Shown here: positions 32,013 through 42,964 of the stretch, piece after piece
How the letters are laid out: each line of letters begins with the position of its first letter
How positions within the stretch are numbered: position 1 is the stretch's first letter
Position numbers and translations under genes: made by a program
NCBI RefSeq assembly: GCF_023091745.1
Contig: NC_068928.1
Span: 15,146,001 to 15,210,000 of the forward strand
Reading direction: 5' to 3'
From: Budorcas taxicolor
Taxonomy: Eukaryota > Chordata > Mammalia > Artiodactyla > Bovidae
Length of the DNA: 64,000 bases
Notes under the pieces: model-generated
Databases searched by the model: none
Seen by the model: only the letters and a program-made list of their open reading frames with translations
Told to the model about the DNA's origin: nothing

Positions 32013-32345
32013 TGGACTGATGGCTTGGCTGGATGCAGAGTTCTGACTGTTTGCTATTGGTAACCCTGGGCATCTGTCTGCTTGGCTTTGACCTTGACCA
32101 TGGAGGTTGGTAGTGAGCCCAGGGCAGGATCACCTGCTCCCACTCTGGCATATAGGAACTTGGCTGGAGCTCTTTATTTGACCCGCCAAACTTTTCTTCT
32201 TTTGTGGTTCAAGTCCTCCCTGTCATGGCTTTGGGGAGAGTTTTGCTTTTCCTTCAACTGACTACCTGCTGGCCCCAGACTTCACAGTGTGTACACCAAG
32301 TTTCTCGGGGCTGATTCTGGCTTTGCTTTGGGACTTCTGATGTTT
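32012..32345. other. Unique non-coding DNA
   Basis: No repeat recognised before the L1 target site. Confidence 0.4.
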
Positions 32346-32363
32346 AAAAAGAAAAAGAACAAA

Positions 32364-34368
32364 TGAATACAGTAAAGTTGCAGGATATAAAATCAACACA
32401 CAGAAATCCCTTGCATTCCTATACACTAATAATGAGAAAGTAGAAAAAGAAATTAAGGAAACAATTCCATTCACCATTGCAACGAAAAGAATAAAATATG
32501 TAGGAATATATCTATCTAAAGAAACTAAAGACCTATATATAGAAAACTATAAAACACTGATGAAAGAAATCAAAGAGGACACTAATAGATGGAGAAATAC
32601 ACCATGTTCATGGATCAGAAGAATCAATATAGTGAAAATGAGTATACTACCCAAAGCAATCTACAGATTCAATGCAATCCCTATTAAGCTACCAGTGGTA
32701 TTTTTCACAGAGCTAGAACAAATAATTTCACAATTTGTATGGAAATACAAAAAACCTTGAATAGCCAAAGCAATCTTGAGAAAGAAGGATGGAACTGGAG
32801 GAATCAACCTGCCTGACTTCAGGCTCTACTACAAAGCCACAGTCATCAAGGCAGTATGGTACTGGCACAAAGACAGAAATATAGATCAATGGAACAAAAT
32901 AGAAAGCCCTGAGATAAATCCACACACCTATGGACACCTTATCTTCGACAAAGGAGGCAAGAATATACAATGGATTAAAGACAATCTCTTTAACAAGTGG
33001 TGCTGGGAAAACTGGTCAACCACTTGTAAAAGAATGAAACTAGGAACACTTTCTAACACCATACACAAAAATAAACTCAAAATGGATTAAAGATCTAAAC
33101 GTAAGACCAGAAACTATAAAACTCCTAGAGGAGAACATAGGCAAAACACTCTCCTACATAAATCACAGCAGGATCCTCTATGATCCACTTCCCAGAATTC
33201 TGGAAATAAAAGCAAAAATAAACAAATGGGATCTAATTAAAATTAAAAGCTTCTCCACAACAAAGAAAACTATAAGCAAGGTGAAAAGACAGCCTTTGGA
33301 ATGGGAGAAAATAATAGCAAATGAAGCAACTGACAAACAACTAATCTCAAAAATATACAAGCAACTTATGCAGCTCAATTCCAGAAAAATAAATGACCCA
33401 ATCAAAAACTGGGGCAAAGAACTAAATAGACATTTCTCCAAAGAAGACATACAGATGGCTAACAAACACATGAAAAGATGCTCAACATCACTCATTATCA
33501 GAGAAATGCAAATCAAAACCACAATGAGGTACCATTTCACACCAGTCAGAATGGCTGTGATCCAAAAGTCTACAAGCAATAAATGCTGGAGAGGGTGTGG
33601 AGAAAAGGGAACCCTCTTACACTGTTGGTGGGAATGCAAACTAGTACAGCCACTATGGAGAACAGTGTGGAGATTCCTTAAAAAACTGGAAATAGAACTG
33701 CCTCATGACCCAGCAATCCCACTGCTGGGCATACACACCGAGGAAACCAGAATTGAAAGAGACACGTGTACCCCAATGTTCATCGCAGCACTGTTTATAA
33801 TAGCCAGGACATGGAAACAACCTAGATGTCCATCAGCAGATGAATGGATAAGAAAGCTGTGGTACATATACACAATGGAGTATTACTCAGCCATTAAAAA
33901 GAGTACATTTGAATCAGTTCTAATGAGGTGGATGAAACTGGAGCCTATTATACAGAGTGAAGTAAGCCAGAAAGAAAAACACCAATACAGTATACTAACA
34001 CATATATATGGAATTTAGAAAGATGGTACTGATAATCCTGTATGCGAGACAGCAAAAGAGACACAGATGTATAGAACAGTTTTTTGGACTCTGTGGGAGA
34101 GGGAGAGGGTGGGATGATTTGGGAGAATGGCATTGTAACATGTATACTATCATGTAAGAAACTAATCACCAGTCTATGTTTGATACAGGATACAGGATGC
34201 TTGGGGCTGGTGCACGGGGATGATCCAGAGAGATGATATGGGGAGGGAGCTGGGAGGGGGGTTCAGGATTGGGAACTCATGTACACCCGTGGCGGATTCA
34301 TGTCAATGTATGGCAAAACCAATACAGTATTGTAAAGCAAAATAAAATAAAAATAAATTAAAAAAAAG
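32364..34368 (+). mobile_element. L1 LINE, 5'-truncated, 2.0 kb
   Basis: An exact 18-bp A-rich duplication at 32346-32363 and 34369-34386 bounds it. The element starts inside ORF2, runs through the ORF2 stop and the 3'UTR (GGGTGGGATGATTTGGGAGA, GGCAAAACCAATACAGTATT) and ends in an A-rich tail. Confidence 0.97.
32395..34018 (+). pseudogene. L1 ORF2 C-terminal half, broken
   Basis: ORF2 encodes the endonuclease and reverse transcriptase that mobilise L1. Only the part after the RT core is present. Open blocks lie at 32560-32760 (ended by TGA at 32758-32760), 32776-33090 and 33281-34018; the last is 245 codons and reaches the natural C-terminus. The cysteine motif CWRGCGEKGTLLHC, typical of the ORF2 C-terminal segment, is intact near 33582-33623. 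The missing N-terminal half rules out function. Confidence 0.9.
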
Positions 34369-34475
34369 AAAAAGAAAAAGAACAAAGCTGTTCTTTTACT
34401 TCCAGGGAGTGAGTGTAATTTGCCAGTATCTCCAAAAAGATAGTGCTATGCAGAGTGGTAAGGAATAGGCTACGG

Positions 34476-34690
34476 GAAAGTGAAAGTGTTAGTTGTTCAG
34501 TTGTATCTGACTCTTTGCGACCCTGTGGATGGCAATCCACCAGGCTCCTCTGTCCGTAGAATTCTCCAGGCAAGAATACTGGGGAGGTTTGCCATTTCTT
34601 TCTCCAGGGGATCTTCCCAACCCAGGAATCAAACCCGGCTCTTCTGCATTGTAGGCAGACTACAGGGGCACTGCTAACTTCCCCTGATAG
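34476..34690 (-). mobile_element. Bov-tA SINE
   Basis: Reverse-oriented body (ATTCTCCAGGCAAGAATACT, CTCCAGGGGATCTTCCCAAC). The head region on the right is eroded. ATAGGCTACGGGAAA and ATAGCGTAGGAAAAA on the flanks could be a decayed TSD. Confidence 0.88.
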
Positions 34691-34699
34691 CGTAGGAAA

Positions 34700-35270
34700 A
34701 ATACCAGTGTCCGATCCTGCCACTAACTGTTGGTGTGACCCCCTTCTCTGAGCCTGTTTCATCCCTGTGAAAGAATTAGACTAGTTATCTCTAAAGTGCA
34801 TTTGATTTTAGCCATCTAGAATTCCATATTTATGTCTCAATTTCTCCCTTGGTCAGAGATATTTATTGAAAACTCCTTTTGTACAAACACTCACCTCTCC
34901 CTTCTCCCCACTGCTCTACACAAAATGACTTAAAGCACAGTTGCAAAAAAACTATCTCATTACACATCTCATTGCATAAGCAATAGAGGGACTGTTAGTG
35001 TTAGCCTTAGCATCTTGGTTAAGGTCATGGGCTCTGGAGGAAGACCTCTCTGATTGGAATTCTAGCTCCACCACTTATTAGCTGTGTAACCTTGGGCTTG
35101 TTCCATAATCTGCCTGGACCTCAGTTTCCTCATCTGTAAAAATGAGGATGCTAATGATCCTTACTGTACTGGGTGTTGAGTACATGAGGTAGTCTAGATA
35201 AGATGCCTAGCACCCATCTTGACACATAGGAAGCTCTCAATGAATGTTAGCAATTATTGTAATTATGATG
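34700..35270 (+). repeat. Two MIR SINEs
   Basis: A short copy at 34700-34800 (CTGCCACTAACTGTTGGTGT) and a nearly complete one at about 35005-35270 with ATTAGCTGTGTAACCTTGGG, CCTCAGTTTCCTCATCTGTA and CACATAGGAAGCTCTCAATG. Confidence 0.85.
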
Positions 35271-35404
35271 AGTGCTTTGCTATGTATCTCAGCACTCTCC
35301 TGCCTAAAATTCTTTATCTCCACCCCCTCTGTTGCCATAACTACCATCCTGACCACATAGTATAGCTCATAGAGTTCCCTTTGACATGGGTCCTGACTGC
35401 ACCT

Positions 35405-35691
35405 AAAAAAATTTATTTGTTTATTTTTGGCCGTGCTGGGTCTTCCTTGCTGCTTGAAGGCCTCCTCTAGTTGCTGTGAATAGGGGCTACTCTCTAGCTG
35501 CGATGCTCAGGCTTCTCATTGTGATGACTTTTGTTGCAGAGCACAAGCTCTAGGGCACCAAGGCTCAGTAGATGAGGCGCATGGGTTTTGTCACCCCTCA
35601 GCATGTGGAATCTTCCTGGACCAGGGATCGAACTGGTGTCCCTGCATTGGCATGTGGATTCTTAACCATTGGACCACCAGAGAAGTCTCGA
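35405..35691 (-). mobile_element. Long CHR-type SINE
   Basis: ACTGCACCT (35396-35404) and ACTGCACTT (35692-35700) are an 8/9 target duplication. The T-rich end is on the left; GACCAGGGATCGAACTGG and the head GGACCACCAGAGAAGTC on the right. Confidence 0.93.
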
Positions 35692-35700
35692 ACTGCACTT

Positions 35701-36479
35701 TGAGTTCTCAATCCCTCTTTCTTCCAAAAACCATGAAAAATTTACTTTCCTAGGAATACTCAACTGCTTAACAATTCTCTGAAATCAGGAAACTGATTCA
35801 CTCTCAGAAGTCTTTGTACAACAAATATCTTTGCCAGGAACGTCTGCCTTTATCTTAATGTCACAACCTGACTCCAATGCTCCCTTATCTGTGATGATTT
35901 CTCTAACCTTTCATGCAGGGACAAGCACTTTCTTTGGGGGAAATCATGTACCCAGAACACACAAACACTGATGGATTCTTTGAAACTGAGAGTATTCACT
36001 TTACTCATCTACCATCTTTCCTGTGAGTCACCTGAGGGTGGAGACTTCAGTTTTATTTCTACCCCTGTTGTCTAACACTTTACCTGAGTTAACTCTGCTT
36101 CCAACCAAACCATTTCTCCACCCTACACAGAACACAGACTTGATGCTCAGTGAGATTCTCTGAGATGCATATGAAACACTGAAATGGATGTTGGGTCTGT
36201 CAAATGCAAGGGGCAAGTTGAATGGTCCTGAGCGTGGGGATACAGGGATGATCTGAGAAGGCTTACTGAAAAGGTGAGTTTTGAGCTGGTTTTGGAAGCT
36301 GGTTCAAGATCTCCTTCATGGGAACAGGTACCTCTGGGGACCTGGTACCGGGTATCTCAGTCCCCACTTAGGACCAAAGAGTATCTGCTCACCTAGTCTC
36401 CACTCCCAATCTAGGCTCCACCACCACCTCTTTGCTCAAGCCTGTTACCTGGGCATCAGCTAGAGTTCTCCTTTTCTCT
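35701..36479. other. Mostly unique DNA
   Basis: A short reversed L2-like piece (TCTGAGAAGGCTTACTGAAA) lies near 36250. Otherwise nothing recognised. Confidence 0.4.
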
Positions 36480-37335
36480 TACCCCATATATGCTCCCACA
36501 GACATCAAGTCGTAGATTTAACCTCAAAAGTATCTCCAATTCATTCACTTCTCTCACTCATTCATTTCTACTGTACCACTCCAGGCCAAGCTATCCTTTG
36601 CCTGGATTCTTGCAATGACTTTCTAACTAATGTGTCTGCATTCACTCTCCAGCCCTATGTCGATTAGAATTTACAGTGTAAGAGAGACTTAAAATTATAT
36701 GGAGAAGTCTTCAGGTGAGCACTTCAGAGCTAGATAATGGTGGCTTTGCTCCATGGCATTATCAGGTACTGAAGCTCCTTTTTATTTCAGTACTCTACTG
36801 ATTTCACATTGCCACCTCATGGACCAAAATGGCTGCCACAGCTCCAGCTATTACATCTGCAATCCAGCCAGCAAGGAGGAGGACATTCCTTTTAAGGACA
36901 CTTTCTAGACAATACACCAACCATTTCCACTCCTATCCCATTGGCCAAAACTGAGTCACGTGGCCACACACAGATGCAAGAGAGACTTGGGCCCCAGTCA
37001 TATGCCTGTTGATGAACCAGAGGCACTGAGGAAGGTGAGTGGTGGTATTGGGGACAATTAGTGGCTTTTACCACAGAGCTCTACAATAAAGTCATCATCA
37101 TTTCATTCCCCTGCTTAAAACCCTTACATGGTGTTCACATTCTCTCAGGATAAAATTCAGAATCTTAACACAGCCTGTGAGAGTCTTCCTGAATTCTGTC
37201 TCAAGTCCTCCCCCCTCAAATCCTTTAGAAAACATCTTTCTCTCTGTCAGGCTTTTGCACATGCTGTTCCTGCTGTCAGAAACATTATTTGTTGCAGATG
37301 CTTATTATTATTATTATTTCATGTCATACCCCTTC
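36480..37335 (+). repeat. L2 LINE, interrupted
   Basis: Left part to about 36658 (CCTGGATTCTTGCAATGACT) and right part from about 37085 (CCCCTGCTTAAAACCCTTAC, CTTTTGCACATGCTGTTCCT) are collinear L2 blocks separated by another old repeat. A TTA run ends it near 37320. Confidence 0.6.
36660..37075. repeat. Ancient interspersed repeat inside L2, family unresolved
   Basis: Contains CAAAATGGCTGCCACAGCTC, TCCCATTGGCCAAAACTGAG, TCACGTGGCCACACACAG. The last two blocks parallel those at about 28530-28575. Its position between two L2 halves shows that it inserted into the L2. Confidence 0.5.
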
Positions 37336-37379
37336 AGCCCAGCTGGTTTCAGTGTAGCTGTCCTGGACTGGTCCAGTGA

Positions 37380-37577
37380 AGTAAAGTTGCTCAGTCGTGT
37401 CCGACTCTTTGTTTCCCTATGGACTGTAGCCTGCCAGGCTCCTCTCTCCATGGGATTTCCTAGGCAAGAATACTGGAATGGGTTGCCACTTCCTTCTCTA
37501 GAGGATCTTCCTGACCCAGGGATCAAAACCGGATGTCCAGCATTGTAGGCAGATGCCTTACCGTCTGAGACACCAGG
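37380..37577 (-). mobile_element. Bov-tA SINE in the ERVL LTR
   Basis: Reverse-oriented; GTTGCTCAGTCGTGTCCGAC on the left and CCGTCTGAGACACCAGGGAA on the right. GGACTGGTCCAGTG and GGACTCTTCCACG on the flanks look like a decayed TSD. Confidence 0.92.
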
Positions 37578-37980
37578 GAACTCGGACTCTTCCACGTACC
37601 CCTTTATCGCCCCATCTCAAACGTGGGCTGCATTCCCTTCCTGTTTTTCTGATACTGGCCTCTCTCTGAACCCAAGGAAATCACTGAGCCTGCACACAGG
37701 CACGGTCTGGAATGGAGAGGAAGGGCAGTTTACATCAGTGGGGGCACTAGTAGGGGCTAGGAGTCAGTGAACTCAGTCCCCACCTCAAGCCTAGAGAAAC
37801 AATTCTGAAGTATATTCCCCACGGTCTTATATACCATGGGAGGGGCCCAGCAGGATGCAGCCTCAGTTGTTTACACTGAAACTAGCTCAAACAAGTACCT
37901 TTGTTGTTTCCCCTCTTTTCTTCTTGTCTCAGTGTCCCTACTCCTTACGCTGGCTTCTAGGGATCATCTCGCAAGTAAAC

Positions 37981-38203
37981 AGCGAGCGTGCGCAGCCACT
38001 CAGTTGTGGCTCTGGCTCTGTGCTTCCCCATGGACAATAGTCCTCCAGGCGCCTCTGTCCATGGGATTTTCCTGGAAAGAAGGCTGGAGTGGGTTGCTGT
38101 GCCCCCTTCCAGAGGATCTTCCTGACCCAGGGATTGAACCTGTGTCTCCTGCATTGCAGCCAGATTCTTTACCGCTAAGCCGCTGGGGAAGCCCCTCCCC
38201 GCC
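37981..38203 (-). mobile_element. Bov-tA SINE in the ERVL LTR
   Basis: Reverse-oriented; CAGCCACTCAGTTGTGGCTC on the left and CCGCTAAGCCGCTGGGGAAG on the right. CAAGTAA at 37972-37978 and 38206-38212 is the duplicated target. Confidence 0.9.
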
Positions 38204-38272
38204 CTCAAGTAAGCTGCCTGTACCTAGTACCTTGTCTCAAGTTCCGCTTTTAGGGGAATCCCAAGCCTGACA

Positions 38273-38290
38273 GTTGATGCTAGAAGCGGC
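38273..38290 (+). other. Retroviral primer-binding-like site
   Basis: The 18 bases right after the LTR end are a diverged version of a tRNA-Leu type primer-binding site, the type for which ERVL is named. Position and similarity support it; individual bases are decayed. Confidence 0.45.
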
Positions 38291-40304
38291 CTAGAGAATA
38301 CATCTTCCGCATGAGATTCTGGAACATCCCTTACCACTGCAGGTGGCTAGTGGGGGTGTAATAACTTCTGATGTACTGAAGGATCTCAATTCCCGAGACT
38401 CTCGCTCAGTGGGCTGGGCCAGGCACAGTTAGAGGGCAGACAATGCCAGAACCCAGGCCTGGGAGTTAATGATAAGGGAGCAGAACTGCAAAGGAGCCTG
38501 AATGTGCAATCTCGGCGGGACTTCTCGGCTCAAGTCAGGTCTGAAAGAGGAGTGGGTCCCGGAGGATGAGAGGATGTTCAGTGATGCACCTGAGGACGCT
38601 GAACTCCCAGCTTTCCTGAACCTTCTTGACTGAGAGCCGCAGTCCCCTCCCCCTCGTGGGAGTGGATCTGCGTCTCCTTTTGCCTGAAGGCAACTGCTTG
38701 GAAGGTGATTCTTGTCCAACCTCAAGATCTACCCTCCGCCTCCACCCAGATCAATAACTGAAGATGAATCTTAGCCTAGCTCAAGGGAAGACACATAACT
38801 CCTCTTATGGAAGGAAATAGCTTACTCACTGAAAGAGCTGTAGGAGGATCTAGCTGATACACAAGAGTAGAAACTGGGAAATCTGTATGGAAGTGGAATT
38901 TGAGGGTTAAGACTTGGAGTGGGGTGGAATATACGCTGGAAGCAGATTTATTGACATGAGGACACTCTCCCATGACTCAGGATTTAATGCTCTGGCAAGG
39001 CCTCCTGGAGCCAGTCCTAGCATGCTACTGCAAAGGCCCCTTGAGGATGTCAGAATGGCCTTGGCAGAACACTGAGGATGGGGTCAGAAGACTCAGAGGC
39101 GTGGCTGTGTTAGAATGGATTTATTACATGAAACCAAGAAACCCACCACCTAAATCTATGTGCCCTGGGAGGGCCGATAGGACACACCATTTTTAAAACA
39201 ATAATTTTTAAATGTTTTGGCCACACCATGTGGCATGCAGGATCTTTGTTTCCCAACCGGAAATCGAGCCTGTGCATCCTGCAGAGGAAGCACAGAGTCT
39301 TAACCACTGGATTGCCAGGGAAGTCCGAGGACACTCACCATTAAATGCATCTGGGGTGTATGAGTGAGGGGGTTTCTAGCATCACTGAGCAGGCGGCTGT
39401 CCTCTGAAGGCTAGAGCTGACGGTAGCTGGTGTAGCCATGGAACTGAGTTCCCTTGTGTCAGTGGGGACAAGAAGGTTCTGGACTAGCTGCGGTCTGCAT
39501 GTAGACATAATTATCAGAGAGAGAAGCAAGATGAGAGTTGCCACTAGGGTGCCTCAAAACTCAGGGAACTGTGGTGATTGACAATACACCGTGCTGTTCC
39601 TAGGGACGAGGTAGATAGTGGCCAAGTAGGGGATTCTATGACTTGTACGAAGGGGAGAAATTAAAAAAAAAAAAACAACAAACCAACTGATGGCTGATAT
39701 TAGCCACTGCAATAGAAAATCATGATTTCCCACCCACTTTCCAGTTCTGACCTGGTTCTTAAACCCAGAGCCCATAACTGATGGAAAGACCAAGTCCTCT
39801 AGAGGGAGAACTTGCATTGCCTCCACAGCATAAGCAATAAATATTTCCTTAATCTTTTCCTAAGGGAACCCATGACCATTCACCAAAGAAAGAGGAATAG
39901 CTAGACCTTTTGAGGGCTATTGGATGCAAGGTCTGAACTATCACTGATGTTAGGCAACCTATAACACCTTCAAAGTTCCTCAGTTTAGACTGCGGGTATG
40001 TGAAAGCCAGCTGATAAATGGAGTCCTGATTCTGTACACTTTACAGTGCCTCTAATTGGTTCATAGGCTCTTCTTGCAGACATTTCTCTACCCTTGTGTG
40101 CATTATGGGGATGGATGTACTTAGATATTGGCAGAATACTCACATTGGTGCCCTCGCTGTGGAGCAAGAGTTTTTATGGTAAGAGAGCCAGATGGAATCT
40201 CTCTGGAACTTCCCCCCATCCCGCTCTGCCACATAACCAAGACAGAAGGTCAAAAGCTAGGCAGCTGGAATTGCAGAGATTAGTGCCACCCTCAAAGATC
40301 TAAA
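38291..40304 (+). pseudogene. ERVL gag-pol remnant, N-terminal part
   Basis: No frame longer than about 75 codons survives on the sense strand. The last 200 bp before 40304 resemble the part of pol that leads into the reverse transcriptase; the upstream 1.8 kb is placed by position only. An A-run at about 39663-39674 and a CHR SINE interrupt it. Confidence 0.4.
39192..39327 (-). mobile_element. CHR-type SINE in the ERVL
   Basis: T/A-rich tail on the left, GCAGGATCTTTGTTTCCCAA in the body, head GGATTGCCAGGGAAGTCC on the right. AGGACACACCATT before it and AGGACACTCACCATT after it are the duplicated target with a small indel. Confidence 0.9.
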
Positions 40305-40516
40305 GGACTTCCCTGGTGGCTCAGATGGTAAAGAATTAGCCTGTAATAATAACAGGAGACTCAGGTTTGATCCCTGGGTAGGGAAGATTCCCTGGAAAAG
40401 GGAATGGCAACCCACTCCAGTATTCTTGCCTGGAGAATTCTGTGGACAGAGGAGCCTGGTGGGCTACAGTCCATGGGGTCACAGAGTCGGACACGCTGGA
40501 GCAAAGAAACACGCAG
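40305..40516 (+). mobile_element. Bov-tA SINE in the ERVL
   Basis: AGATCTAAA (40296-40304) and AGGTCTAAA (40517-40525) flank it. The head contains a TAATAATAACAGG expansion after GAATTAGCCTG where the consensus reads GCAATGCAGG. Confidence 0.94.
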
Positions 40517-40539
40517 AGGTCTAAAACATGACCTAGTGG

Positions 40540-40690
40540 GGGTGGGACGAGGGGGGTGGTCAGGGGGAAGCTCAGAAAGGAGGGAATCTATGTATACTTA
40601 CAGCTGATTCATGTTGTAGAGTGCAACCTAACACAACATTGTAAAGCAATTTCCTCCAATTAAAAATAAATAATAACAAAAAAGAAAAAC
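40540..40690 (+). mobile_element. L1 3'-terminal fragment
   Basis: Only the last 150 bp of an L1 3'UTR and its tail: GTATACTTACAGCTGATTCA, AACACAACATTGTAAAGCAA, then AATAAATAATAACAAAAAAG. Confidence 0.8.
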
Positions 40691-40694
40691 AATG

Positions 40695-41830
40695 TGCAGG
40701 GTTGTGGTCTCCACTGTATCCCTGCTCAGTTCATCCGTTTGGCCTCCTCATTCGGTTTATTCAATACTTCTGTTAGAATTGCAATTTAAGGGGTTAAAGT
40801 ATGCCCAATTTATCAGCTTTGGATCCCACAAATACATCATCTCAGACCGGGAGACTCATTTCACGGTGAAGGGTCAGCATGGTTATGAGATATGTAATGC
40901 CCTACTATATAACACACCGTCGGGAAGCAGCTGGTCTGACTAAATACTGGAATAGTCTGTTAGAGGCTTAGGGAAGGTTCCGGTTTGTGAAAGACACTTT
41001 GTAGTGTTGCGGTACTGCCCTCCAGGATACGGTACATGTATTGAGGCAACAGCTTATGTACGCTGCTGTGTTTCCCAAAGCCAGGGAAACAAGGGGTGGA
41101 AGTAGACTCGGGTCCACTCACCATCATTTCTGAGCTTCCCTGCTGGCTCAGTGGCGAAGAATCTGCCTACCATGCAGGAGATGAGGGTTCTATCCTTGGG
41201 CTGAGAAGATCCCCTGAAGAAGGAAATGGCTACCCACTCCAATATTCTTGCCTGGGAAATTCCGTGGACAGAGGAGCCTGGTGGCTACAGTTCATGGGGT
41301 CGCACAAGAGTCAGACATGACTTAGTGACTAAACGACAACAGCAGGAATCATCATTTCTAGTGAGGTTCATGGAGAATGTGTGCTTTCTGTTGCCACACC
41401 TCGAGGCTTTAGTGCAGGAAAGGTACTGGTTCTCTCAGCAGACACTGCAGGACTCCACTCTGGGTGACACTGTGAGCGAGCCTGGGTGTGTTGGTTTCTT
41501 CATGTCAGTGGAATAGCAAGCAAAGAGAGAGTGGGGGTAACTGACCATGATTTCCACCAAGAGTGGGGGTTACTGCTGCCCAGTGAGAGCAAGGAGGACT
41601 CAGTCTGGAGCTCAGGGATTCACTGGAACAGGCATGACGTTTCCATGCCTGATGGTGCTGCTGAATGGGCAGCTGCAGCAACATCGCCTGAGGAAGGTAA
41701 GCAAAGCAAGGGCTCACCCTTCTCGAGGAGAAAGCAACCGACCCAGGCCAACTGAAGGGCTGACTGAAGGTGAAGGAAAAGCGGTATCAGTGGTAAAGGA
41801 TATAATTTATGAATATCAGTTGTAGCCTCA
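40695..41830 (+). pseudogene. ERVL pol remnant: integrase and 3' pol segment
   Basis: Integrase-like sequence lies at about 40695-41115 (longest open block 83 codons, 40692-40943). It is interrupted by a Bov-tA and resumes at about 41360-41830 in changing frames (41486-41755 and 41547-41825), where it resembles the dUTPase-containing 3' end of ERVL pol. In retroviruses integrase joins the viral DNA to the host genome and dUTPase removes dUTP. Stops and frameshifts make both inactive. Described from family resemblance; no reconstruction is given. Confidence 0.55.
41132..41349 (+). mobile_element. Bov-tA SINE with 10-bp TSD
   Basis: CATCATTTCT at 41122-41131 recurs exactly at 41350-41359. Head GAGCTTCCCTGCTGGCTCAG; complete body. 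Confidence 0.95.
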
Positions 41831-41898
41831 GGACCTGTTGTGGCAGTTGGTATCATACTTTGACCCACTAGCTGTCCTGCCTGAATAATTTTACTTAA

Positions 41899-42003
41899 AC
41901 CACTCCAAGATTCTTGCCTGGAGGATCCCCACGGACAGAGGAGCCTGGTGGGCTGCAGTCCATGGGGTCGCAAAGAGCTGGACAGGACTGAGCGACTAAA
42001 TAC
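41899..42003 (+). mobile_element. Bov-A SINE fragment (headless)
   Basis: Starts within the body at CACTCCAAGATTCTTGCCTG and runs to GACTGAGCGACTAAATAC. Confidence 0.88.
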
Positions 42004-42016
42004 AAATGGTCTCTGG

Positions 42017-42222
42017 GCTTCCCTGGTGGCTCAGATGGTAAAGAACCCTCCTGCAATGTGGGAGAGCTGGGCTGGATCCCTGGGCGGGGAAGATGCCCTG
42101 GAGAAGGGCGCAGCAAACCACTCCAGTATTCCTACCTGGAGAATCCCCATGGACAGAGGAGCCTGGCAGGCGATAGTCCATGGGGTCGCAAAGAGTCGGA
42201 TACGACTGAGCAACTAAGCCCA
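42017..42222 (+). mobile_element. Bov-tA SINE
   Basis: Complete: GGGCTTCCCTGGTGGCTCAG to GATACGACTGAGCAACTAAG. It lies 13 bp after the Bov-A fragment in the same orientation. Confidence 0.95.
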
Positions 42223-42256
42223 AAACGAGCAGATCTGAGCACTGCAAGGGGTGGAC

Positions 42257-42755
42257 TGTAGCGGACCCTTTCTATGCCCCCTGCCTCATTCCCTTAGCTG
42301 ACCTGACTTCAGTGCAGCTCCGGTGAACAAATCTGAGCCTGTCGCCAGCATCCTATCTCAAGCATACACAGGAGCGTCTCTCTGCTTTCCTGACTCAGAG
42401 CTTTCCCTAAAGCCAGAGGTGTGCTCAACTCACACGTATGCAGCATGGGAAGTGTGGAAAATGAATCCCTCTGGGGACCACCCTCAAACAACGGGGACAG
42501 CAGTCAGGTGAATGCTCCAGCCTCCTTCCTTCAAAAGGATAGTTCTGAGGTTCATTCTGCATGGTTATTCAGACAGCCCTGAGTTTTCTGTAAAAACAAC
42601 TAGGTCAATAATCTCCTCTTGATTGGTTTCCTCTCTTTGCCCGCCTCACGCCCCCTACTCCCTTGCTCTATTTCCCTGAGATTATCTCCCAGACATAATA
42701 CCTGCTCACAGGACCTTGTTTCAGGCTTTGTTTTGAGAGGAAGCCAAGCTAAGAT
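42257..42755 (+). repeat. ERVL 3' LTR
   Basis: A short purine tract (AAGGGGTGGA, 42246-42255) precedes TGTAGCGGACC at 42257. The LTR ends near CCAAGCTAAGA. Its second half aligns with the 5' LTR in order (TTCTGAGGTTCATTCTGCAT against TTCTGAAGTATATTCCCCAC), with heavy divergence. About 499 bp. Confidence 0.5.
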
Positions 42756-42864
42756 ATTGATTTCCCCCTTTAAGCTTGTTAATCCTATTCAGAATTTTCA
42801 TCTGCGTCATTTTCTCCCCAGTTCTTCCCTGGCCACCAGGTCCAGGTAAGGGACCTCTCTTGTT

Positions 42865-42940
42865 ATGGCTACACTTCCAGCACCAAATAGTGTGCCTTGT
42901 CTATAAAAGGCTCTCAGCAAATATTTGTTGAACAAATGGC
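42865..42940 (+). repeat. L2 LINE 3' tip
   Basis: CACTTCCAGCACCAAATAGT, then CTCTCAGCAAATATTTGTTG, is the L2 3' terminus. Confidence 0.75.
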
Positions 42941-42964
42941 TCCCCCAGTGGACTCTTCCCAGCA

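Larger units (their letters stand above)
37353..38272 (+). repeat. ERVL 5' LTR (with two SINE insertions)
   Basis: Begins TGTAG at 37353 and ends near CCAAGCCTGACA at 38272. The 3' block CTTGTCTCAAGTTCCGCTTT parallels CTTGTTTCAGGCTTTGTTTT in the other LTR. Subtracting the Bov-tAs at 37380-37577 and 37981-38203 leaves about 500 bp, equal to the second LTR. The left end is the least certain part. Confidence 0.5.
37353..42755 (+). mobile_element. Ancient ERVL-type endogenous retrovirus, highly degraded
   Basis: Recognised from order of parts: an LTR ending in the ERVL-like 3' block, a primer-binding-like site, pol remnants including integrase and a 3' pol segment, a purine tract and a second LTR. 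No env-like part is seen, as usual for ERVL. The 5.4 kb includes eight younger insertions (SINEs and an L1 tail). All frames are broken by stops and frameshifts. The call rests on recalled family features, not on a search. Confidence 0.62.
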
